DNA from: Clostridiales bacterium
Lineage (GTDB): Bacteria; Bacillota; Clostridia; Tissierellales; Sedimentibacteraceae
Direction of reading: 5' to 3'
DNA: 5,389 bases
Assembly: GCA_003487955.1 (NCBI GenBank)
Contig: DNNJ01000162.1
Location: 1,205-6,593, forward strand
The position numbers and the translations under genes were made by a program. Shown in pieces: positions 1 to 5,389 of this stretch; within the stretch, counting starts at the first letter, position 1; each line of letters opens with the position of its first letter. The notes under the pieces are model-generated. The model searched no databases, was not told the DNA's origin, and worked only from the letters and a program-made list of their open reading frames with translations.

Positions 1-447
1 TATTTTCAGAGGAATGAAATAAATTGAATCCGGGGACAAACCTAACGCGCGAACTTTCACAGGCATTCTTGCGTAATGATAATCTGAATTTGCAGGTAGT
101 GTTACCGAATATGAATCTATTGTGTACCTATCTGCGGATAATAATCTTGCGTACTCACTCTGGTAATTATAGTTCAGACTATTAAACTTATCTAACATCA
201 CTGGATTAGGTTCGAGAGTTACCGTGATATCCTTTTCATTGGTGTTTGAACCTCCGGTTCCTATGGTAATATACCTGACAGGTTCTTCTTTATTGAGTGA
301 ATAGGATGCGGCATAAACATTTTCCGACCCACTTAACAAATAAACCAACGTCTTATATTGTTCTTCCTGATAGATGATGTCAGTGTTGCAACCGGCTATA
401 CTAAGTGCCATGATGCAGGTAATAAATATGGATAATGATATTTTCAT
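1..447 (-). CDS. DUF1735 (BT_3987-like N-terminal domain) surface lipoprotein, 3' end cut by window edge
   Basis: This frame runs without a stop from the ATG at 447 to base 1, giving 149 residues of an unfinished protein. It opens with a lipoprotein signal peptide: MKIS, a hydrophobic stretch, then lipobox I-A-G-C with the acylated cysteine at residue 20. Residues of about 33-149 resemble the DUF1735 domain (Pfam PF08522): a VTLEPNP strand (76-82), LDKFN (85-89), an RYTIDSYSVTLPAN segment (107-120) and the closing strand SIYFIPLKI (141-149). DUF1735 is an immunoglobulin-like module of Bacteroidetes surface lipoproteins. It occurs alone, with LamG-like or other binding domains, or ahead of a GH18 catalytic domain as in BT_3987. 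Which of these applies lies beyond the left edge, so glycan binding or glycoside hydrolysis are both open. It starts 27 bp after the SusD stop and is probably co-transcribed. This gene is shorter than any complete ORF because its stop is outside the window. The family call is made by eye from the motif pattern; the start is well supported by the signal peptide. Confidence 0.85.
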   Translation of the reverse strand, partial: MKISLSIFITCIMALSIAGCNTDIIYQEEQYKTLVYLLSGSENVYAASYSLNKEEPVRYITIGTGGSNTNEKDITVTLEPNPVMLDKFNSLNYNYQSEYARLLSADRYTIDSYSVTLPANSDYHYARMPVKVRALGLSPDSIYFIPLKI

Positions 448-474
448 ATGACTAAAATTTTTTTTCAATTCTCA
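448..474 (-). promoter_or_regulatory. SusD to DUF1735 intergenic leader, A-rich initiation region
   Basis: These 27 bases separate the SusD stop from the next ATG. On the coding strand they hold an A8T4 tract and then TTTAGTCAT just before the ATG. There is no purine-rich Shine-Dalgarno sequence close to the start, which is usual in Bacteroidetes, where A-rich unstructured leaders support initiation. I see no TAnnTTTG-type promoter element and no stem-loop terminator, so read-through from SusD is the simplest reading. Confidence 0.5.
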
Positions 475-2457
475 TTAACGTTGATATCCCGGATTCTGAT
501 CCATCGAAGGGGATTTTCTTACCTCGTTCAATTCAATGGGAACGAGAATCAACTTTTTATCCACCACTCTGTTTCTAGCTACTGTCTGATTAACAGGGAC
601 AATATTATAAAATGCTAAGCCATCAGCATCCATGTCCATACCTTGAATGGGTTCTCTTTCCGTAATTTCGTATTTACCCCAGCGCCGCACGTCCCAAAAA
701 CGAGCATTTTCGTGAAGTAATTCCACCATCCGTTCGCGTTCTATCAAGGCTTGCATGGTTTCTTTAGAAGCAAGTTCAGCATCCGTAAGTCCGGGTAATC
801 CAGCCCTAAAGCGAACCATATTGAAATAATAACGCATCTCTTCTATATTCCTTGATAGTTGATAATTTTGGATGGTATGAGTAGTTGTCAGATTATTTAA
901 AGCTTCCACATAAGCGAGTAAGATCTCCGCATACCGGATTATGGGATATGCCTTCTCCAACCGGCGGGAATTTTCGTAACCTGTTCCTTGTCCTGGAGCT
1001 CCCCATGAATCTTCAGGATGAACAAATTTTTTCAACGAATAACCTGTTGTGTTTACGTTGTATGGTAAATTTCGGGTAGAATTTTTACCGGCGTTGCCAT
1101 TCAGGTTATACCAGAATTGAATATTTCTTTTGCTTAAGTTTGAAGTAGAAAGCATAGGCCAAAATGCTCCGCTGAATCCGATGCTGGCATAGAACCTCAA
1201 TTCGCGGTTTACATACATTTTATGGACATTCCCTTTTAACTTATAGCCTGAAAAATTCAGATCGGTTCCATTATTCCATATACCATCGGTGGAGTAAGGA
1301 TATCTTTCGCTTGAATTTTCGATAGTTCGTCCGTCCGCCATCAAATAGGCATCAATTACTTTTTGAGGTACTGCTACAGTGCCAAATCCATTATATGTTT
1401 CATAGGGAAAAGCGTGTCTCGAATAATTTTCTAAGCCGGATGACCTCTGCGCCCACAGGTACTCCGGATTACGCGCAAACGGCGATTCTCCTGTAAACAT
1501 ATCAGCATATGACCGGAACGGGTCAATATCTCCTGCACCCAACGGAAAATTATGTTGCGGCACATTATCAGGCAGGGGAGCAGTATCCGGCATTTTTTTA
1601 ACGGTATGCAAAGCATAAACATTCATGTCTATAATACGCTTACTAACTGCAGCTGCCTGAGCCCATTTACGTTCGTCATATGTTTGTGAGACATAATTTA
1701 CATTATCAATTGATCTTTTCCACGTTCCGTACGTTCTACGAGCTGCTGATCCGCCATTCCAGAGCGGGCTTGCCTGAATTAACCGCAGACGGGCACTCAG
1801 TCCCAGTGCAGACCCTGCAGAAGGACGTCCAAAAAAACTAGGTGTGATTTCTACTGGCATGAGGTCTGCAGATCGTTCTAATTCACTGCAAACATAATCC
1901 ACCGATTCATCGAAAGTTGCTCTCGGACGGTCATAATAATCTGCCGTTTCATTTGTTTCCAATACGTCATCGCCTAATATCACAATGGGACCATAATACA
2001 TGATCAATCTGTAATAGGCATAGGCCCGCATAAAGTAGAGATAACCCATAAGCTCATCCTTTTCCTGTCCGTTCAGATCGCTTGCCTTATCTATGTTATT
2101 AAGTACCGTATTAACTTTACGAACAATGATATACATACTGTTCCAAATATTAAACGACCTGAGATTGGTAGGAGTTATGTTTCCCTGTACAAAATCTAAT
2201 GAGGTATAGTCGGAAACCATTATCGAAAATGCTTCATCGCACGCATACGAACCAAGTTTGTCAAATTTGTACCCTTCATCAGGAAACATAGAGGCAATAT
2301 TCCACGTATAACGTTCCAGATTCGTTTTATTTACAAAAATTGAATCATATTTAAATGCTTCTTCAAAATTATCGGCAATGTCAAGATAGTTGCAAGATGA
2401 CATAGTTATGATGATCGTGAAGGCGCAAATTATTGTATGCTTGAATATATTTTTCAT
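475..2457 (-). CDS. SusD/RagB family nutrient-binding outer-membrane lipoprotein
   Basis: This is a complete 660-residue SusD-family protein, the surface lid and ligand-binding partner of the SusC transporter encoded just upstream. The start is fixed by a lipoprotein signal: MKNIFK, a hydrophobic core, and a lipobox ending M-S-S-C with the acylated cysteine at residue 22. Residues of about 23-235 form the SusD N-terminal TPR-like helical region: NIWNSMYIIVRKVN (103-116), the hallmark YLYFMRAYAYYRLIMYYGPI (139-158), and the RPSAGSALGLSARLRL helix (211-226). The C-terminal SusD_RagB region is equally clear: YPIIRYAEILLAYVEALN (504-521), FNMVRFRAGLPGL (545-557), ERERMVELLHENARFWDVRRW (573-593), ILVPI (637-641) and a closing QNPGYQR. 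At 660 residues it is longer than many SusD proteins (commonly 500-600); the extra length seems to lie in the Asn/Gly/aromatic-rich stretch of about 385-500. DSI (38-40) and DTA (291-293) match the Bacteroidetes O-glycosylation motif D-S/T-aliphatic, which is only suggestive. The reading frame is intact and shows no damage. The ligand is unknown; family membership is nearly certain. Confidence 0.97.
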   Translation of the reverse strand: MKNIFKHTIICAFTIIITMSSCNYLDIADNFEEAFKYDSIFVNKTNLERYTWNIASMFPDEGYKFDKLGSYACDEAFSIMVSDYTSLDFVQGNITPTNLRSFNIWNSMYIIVRKVNTVLNNIDKASDLNGQEKDELMGYLYFMRAYAYYRLIMYYGPIVILGDDVLETNETADYYDRPRATFDESVDYVCSELERSADLMPVEITPSFFGRPSAGSALGLSARLRLIQASPLWNGGSAARRTYGTWKRSIDNVNYVSQTYDERKWAQAAAVSKRIIDMNVYALHTVKKMPDTAPLPDNVPQHNFPLGAGDIDPFRSYADMFTGESPFARNPEYLWAQRSSGLENYSRHAFPYETYNGFGTVAVPQKVIDAYLMADGRTIENSSERYPYSTDGIWNNGTDLNFSGYKLKGNVHKMYVNRELRFYASIGFSGAFWPMLSTSNLSKRNIQFWYNLNGNAGKNSTRNLPYNVNTTGYSLKKFVHPEDSWGAPGQGTGYENSRRLEKAYPIIRYAEILLAYVEALNNLTTTHTIQNYQLSRNIEEMRYYFNMVRFRAGLPGLTDAELASKETMQALIERERMVELLHENARFWDVRRWGKYEITEREPIQGMDMDADGLAFYNIVPVNQTVARNRVVDKKLILVPIELNEVRKSPSMDQNPGYQR

Positions 2458-2468
2458 TCTTTTTTATT
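2458..2468 (-). promoter_or_regulatory. SusC to SusD spacer with A-rich initiation region
   Basis: Only 11 bases (AATAAAAAAGA on the coding strand) lie between the SusC TAA and the SusD ATG. The spacer is too short for an independent promoter or terminator, so SusC and SusD must share a transcript. The A-rich AAAAAAGA directly before the ATG is the only candidate ribosome-contact sequence and is too close to the start for a standard Shine-Dalgarno, as is common in Bacteroidetes. Confidence 0.55.
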
Positions 2469-5309
2469 TTAAAAGTTAAGGTAAAGTTGTAGCGTATATC
2501 TCGCTGGTATCGGATAAGCGCGTCCATTTCTATATCCCTGTTCCGGATCCCAATCTTTAACTTTGTCCCAAACAACAAGATTATTTCCGACTAACTGTAT
2601 ATCAGCAGATGACAAGCCAAACCGTTTGAGAAAGTTCGCTTTGAGATTGTAATTGAGTGTTACCTCTTGTAAACGAATGTACCGGGAATCATTCTTCCAA
2701 AAGGTGGACAACTGCGAATTATTAGCATTATATCCGTATGAAAGACGTGGAAAACGGGCATTAGGATTTTCAGCCAAAGCGGGATCAATTCCATTTGCTA
2801 AAGCATATTCCTTTGGTACCCAACGGTTAGCGGGATCGTTGACCATAGTCAGCACATTGCCGATTTTTCCATTGTTAAAAGGGACGTAACCCGCTCCATT
2901 GCCACCATAACCCACGTGATAAAAATCAGTTTTACCTGTTCCTTTGAACAGAATGCCTAACGTGAGGTCTTTGTATTTCATTTCACCGCCAAATCCAAAC
3001 ATTAACCGCGGATAGGTAGGGTCAGACAAAAACACCTGGTCGTCTGAATTGATGATTCCATCTCCATTGATATCTTTGTATTTAATATCGCCAGGCATAA
3101 CTTTGAAGCCTCCGAAAGACTGAGCAGCGCTAAATGCAATATCGTCTTCGTCGGTAAACAATCCCGTGGCAATGTAACCGCGCAATGCTGATAAAGGGTA
3201 ACCGTTATATAGTTGGTATGGATATCTTGTAGGGGCTTGTTCCCAATTGATTATTTCATTTGCTGAATAGGTGTAATTTCCCCGAATTGTAAAACTCCAG
3301 TCTTTTTGGATTTCGTGTGTATATGAAATATTACCATCCGTACCATAACTACGCATGCTTCCCACATTACCATACGGGCGCGCAGTATAGACTAACCCCA
3401 CATAGCCAGGAATAGTTTCCCTTCGTTGAAAAATACTTTCACGTTTATCGTTAAAAAAGTCCACTACAAAAGATAATCTATTATCCAACATATTTGCTTC
3501 AACGCCCAAGTTGGCCTTTAATGCTTTTTCCCACATCAAGTTATTGGCTCCGAATTGTAATTCGCTCACGCCGTTTAGCGTACTTCCCCAACCTACAGAC
3601 TGATTTTCTCCAATGATAGTCATAAATGGAAATCTGAAATCGGCAATACGGTCACTACCTACCGAACCGTATGAAGCACGCAATTTAAAATGGTTAAGCC
3701 AACTCATATTTTCCGTTACCCATTTATAACTGGTAGGAACCCATCCAAGTGCTATTGAAGGGAAGAGACCAAACTGTTTTCCTGGCTCAAAATTTTCAGA
3801 ACCAGTGTAGCCGAAATTAAAATCCATCATATAGGTATTTTTAAATCCGTATGTAATCCGGCTGGAAATTCCCTGATAACGCTTAGGAAGAGCTTCTAAT
3901 GCGCGACGACCTGCACCGGCATTATCAACATCTCTTGTATCTTGTTCATCGCTCATATAATAATATAAAAGCGTACTTACACGATGGTCGTCAGCGATGA
4001 GTTTGTCCCATGTTAATGTGCTTTCAAAATGATATTTACGAGACTGCCGCTGGAAATTTGTGTATTGGGGACTAACAGCATCATAGCTCTTTGCTCTTTG
4101 TAATTCGCCCCAGTTAGTACGACCACTCGCCAGATATAATTCAGGCATTACGTATCTTCTTTCGTCTTTCCAAGAAACATTATCGTAGGCTCCTTGCATT
4201 CTCAATTTCAGATCCTTGATCAAATAAGAGAAGTCATGTGTTAAAGCCAGCGTTGCCTTGCCTATATAATTCTGATTGGTTTGTTTTCCGGTATAATTTA
4301 GCAGGACATAGGGCGATACGCCTCCACCTCCATACGCAGAACTAAAGGCCGGTAACTCTCCTGTCGAATACCTGATAGGAACAGTAATGGGTGTAAGCAT
4401 CGACTGTGCCTCCCACATGGCATCGGTATCGGCAAAACCGGGTTGCGTCCTTAATGACATGTAACCGTCTGAACCAAAATACAAAGTGGTACCTTTGGTC
4501 AGATCAATATCCAAATTAATGCGGTAATTATACGTGTTGTAACCAACACCGGAACGAATGGTGTTTTCAGGAGCCACCTTATAGGCCGCATCTTCAATCG
4601 AGGTTCCCAAGCTAATAAAGTAGCGTGCTGCTTCGCCGCCTCCCTTAGCACTCACATAATAAGTTTGCTGGAACCCGTTTCGTTTTATGATCTCATCCTG
4701 CCAACTGATATCGGGATAAAGATCGTCATCTAAATGATTTTTGATGAGTTTCAGCTCCATATCGTTATAAAGTATCTCTTCGTTACGTACTGCCCTTGCT
4801 TCATTGGCTAAAACGGCATAATCATATGCTCTCAGATATTCTGGCATCCGCTTCAGGTGTGACACTGTATAATTGGCTCTTGCATTAATTTGTAACCTGC
4901 CGCTTTGTCCGCGTTTAGTTGTAATTAGCACTACTCCATTTGCTCCACGAACTCCGTAAACAGCTGTTGCAGAAGCGTCTTTCAGTATAGAGAATGATTC
5001 GATATCAGCCGGGTCGATGGAGTTAATATTGCCCTCCAACCCGTCTATCAATACCAATGCCGAACTACTCGCTCCAAATGTTCCAATACCACGTACCCAG
5101 AACTCCGAAATATTTTTGCCCGGTTCGCCGCTCTCTAAAGTGGTAATAATACCGGCAACGCGGCCTCCAAGCATATTGGTAATTGAGGTAGCTGGCGTTT
5201 GAATATCTTTTACCTCCACTGAAGTAATAGCGCCAACGACACTTATTTTGCGTTGGGTTCCCAAAGCGGTAACAACCACCTCTTCAATTTGAGTGGCAGT
5301 TGGGACCAT
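2469..5309 (-). CDS. SusC/RagA family TonB-dependent outer-membrane transporter, N-terminus missing
   Basis: This is a 946-residue SusC-type transporter that imports the ligand captured by SusD using TonB-ExbBD energy. Counting from the ATG at 5309, a TonB-box-like EEVVVTALG is at 9-17. The plug domain spans about 17-133, with SITNMLGGRVAGI (42-54), FWVRGIGTFG (70-79), LVLIDGLEG (85-93) and the SusC/RagA signature around DIESFSILKDASATAVYG (102-119) and GANGVVLITTKRG (122-134). The rest is the 22-strand barrel. It includes a DxNxDGxIxxxDD calcium-loop-like motif at 746-757 (typical of the family), YIRLQEVTLNY (877-887), DWDPE (919-923) and a terminal beta-signal YTLQLYLNF ending in Phe, as needed for barrel assembly. 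SusC proteins are usually 1000-1100 residues with a signal peptide and a carboxypeptidase-regulatory-like domain. Both are absent from this start, so ATG 5309 is the first in-frame start left after the upstream stop, not the natural one. The frame continues meaningfully to 5384 (see next entry). The family is certain; the functional state is doubtful. Confidence 0.93.
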   Translation of the reverse strand: MVPTATQIEEVVVTALGTQRKISVVGAITSVEVKDIQTPATSITNMLGGRVAGIITTLESGEPGKNISEFWVRGIGTFGASSSALVLIDGLEGNINSIDPADIESFSILKDASATAVYGVRGANGVVLITTKRGQSGRLQINARANYTVSHLKRMPEYLRAYDYAVLANEARAVRNEEILYNDMELKLIKNHLDDDLYPDISWQDEIIKRNGFQQTYYVSAKGGGEAARYFISLGTSIEDAAYKVAPENTIRSGVGYNTYNYRINLDIDLTKGTTLYFGSDGYMSLRTQPGFADTDAMWEAQSMLTPITVPIRYSTGELPAFSSAYGGGGVSPYVLLNYTGKQTNQNYIGKATLALTHDFSYLIKDLKLRMQGAYDNVSWKDERRYVMPELYLASGRTNWGELQRAKSYDAVSPQYTNFQRQSRKYHFESTLTWDKLIADDHRVSTLLYYYMSDEQDTRDVDNAGAGRRALEALPKRYQGISSRITYGFKNTYMMDFNFGYTGSENFEPGKQFGLFPSIALGWVPTSYKWVTENMSWLNHFKLRASYGSVGSDRIADFRFPFMTIIGENQSVGWGSTLNGVSELQFGANNLMWEKALKANLGVEANMLDNRLSFVVDFFNDKRESIFQRRETIPGYVGLVYTARPYGNVGSMRSYGTDGNISYTHEIQKDWSFTIRGNYTYSANEIINWEQAPTRYPYQLYNGYPLSALRGYIATGLFTDEDDIAFSAAQSFGGFKVMPGDIKYKDINGDGIINSDDQVFLSDPTYPRLMFGFGGEMKYKDLTLGILFKGTGKTDFYHVGYGGNGAGYVPFNNGKIGNVLTMVNDPANRWVPKEYALANGIDPALAENPNARFPRLSYGYNANNSQLSTFWKNDSRYIRLQEVTLNYNLKANFLKRFGLSSADIQLVGNNLVVWDKVKDWDPEQGYRNGRAYPIPARYTLQLYLNF

Positions 5310-5389
5310 GGTGACTTTTATTTTTTCATTTTCCGCATCAACAAGATATTCTTGGTTTTCATATCCTATATCATTACTGTCCCATTAAA
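5310..5389 (-). pseudogene. Disrupted end of the SusC N-terminal regulatory-like domain
   Basis: Upstream of ATG 5309 the same frame encodes IGYENQEYLVDAENEKIKVT (5369-5310). This is the classic last part of the carboxypeptidase-regulatory-like domain that precedes the TonB box in SusC proteins (usual pattern: F-S-x-I-G-Y-x-x-Q, then V-x-L). Further upstream the frame reads WDSND, which does not fit the family, and then hits TAA at 5385-5387. In the frame beginning at base 5389 the sequence reads F-N-G-T-V-M-I and then TAG (5368-5366); N-G-T-V-M-I is what the family normally has just before F-S-Y-I-G-Y. So two pieces of one domain sit in different frames with the intervening strand (about three residues) missing. 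This indicates a small out-of-frame deletion or an error at a contig end. No ATG, GTG or TTG start lies in frame between the stop and 5309. The match to the domain is by eye and only 80 bases are available. Confidence 0.6.

Noticed and set aside
448..474. A8T4 tract as a possible terminator or invertible promoter site
   Set aside because: There is no GC-rich stem beside it and no matching inverted copy was seen; A-rich leaders are usual before Bacteroidetes genes.
885..1079. Plus-strand 64-codon open frame inside the SusD gene
   Set aside because: It lies wholly antisense to conserved SusD codons with no start context or homology; a shadow of the real gene.
1431..1622. Minus-strand 63-codon open frame inside the SusD gene
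   Set aside because: It is an out-of-frame shadow of SusD coding sequence with no independent start signal.
2381..2578. Minus-strand 65-codon open frame spanning the SusC/SusD junction
   Set aside because: It overlaps the end of SusC and the start of SusD in another frame, both of which are firmly supported by family motifs; its peptide has no recognisable features.
2653..2889. Plus-strand 78-codon open frame antisense to the SusC 3' region
   Set aside because: It is covered by the conserved SusC barrel in the correct frame; the predicted peptide has no domain or signal.
5017..5202. Plus-strand 61-codon open frame antisense to the SusC plug domain
   Set aside because: The sequence is fully explained by the conserved plug motifs on the minus strand.
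5310..5384. ATG 5309 as the true SusC start with upstream DNA as leader
   Set aside because: The upstream in-frame residues match the conserved end of the SusC regulatory-like domain, and a start at 5309 would leave the transporter without any signal peptide.

Overview
The window carries three co-oriented genes, all read on the minus strand, so transcription enters at the right edge and leaves at the left. They form the core of a Bacteroidetes polysaccharide-utilisation-type locus: a SusC/RagA-family TonB-dependent outer-membrane transporter (2469-5309, its 5' part lost or disrupted at the right edge), its SusD/RagB-family surface lipoprotein partner (475-2457, complete), and the start of a third surface lipoprotein with a DUF1735 (BT_3987-like N-terminal) domain (1-447, cut by the left edge). 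The SusC/SusD pair, two Bacteroidetes-style lipoprotein signals, A-rich leaders without clear Shine-Dalgarno sequences and fairly low GC all point to the phylum Bacteroidota, most likely the order Bacteroidales. The genus cannot be told from this sequence.

The genes are packed tightly, with 11 bp between SusC and SusD and 27 bp between SusD and the DUF1735 gene. This fits one transcript whose promoter lies beyond the right edge. By family knowledge, SusD lies as a lid over the SusC barrel and captures an oligosaccharide (or another oligomer, such as peptide) for TonB-driven import. DUF1735 lipoproteins encoded just after SusD usually help bind glycan at the surface or form the N-terminal module of a surface glycosidase. 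The substrate cannot be deduced because no enzyme or regulator is inside the window.

The most interesting spot is the extreme right edge (5310-5389). The SusC frame continues upstream of the only available ATG (5309) through the recognisable tail of the carboxypeptidase-regulatory-like N-terminal domain, then meets an in-frame TAA at 5385-5387. The residues expected just before that point (N-G-T-V-M-I) appear in another frame. The pattern fits a roughly 10-bp deletion between two ATAT repeats, which would make SusC a frameshifted gene, unless it is an assembly error at a contig end. The rest of the window is an ordinary, well-preserved SusC/SusD operon. I saw no tRNA, rRNA, CRISPR array, insertion sequence or convincing terminator, and no gene-free stretch longer than 80 bases.
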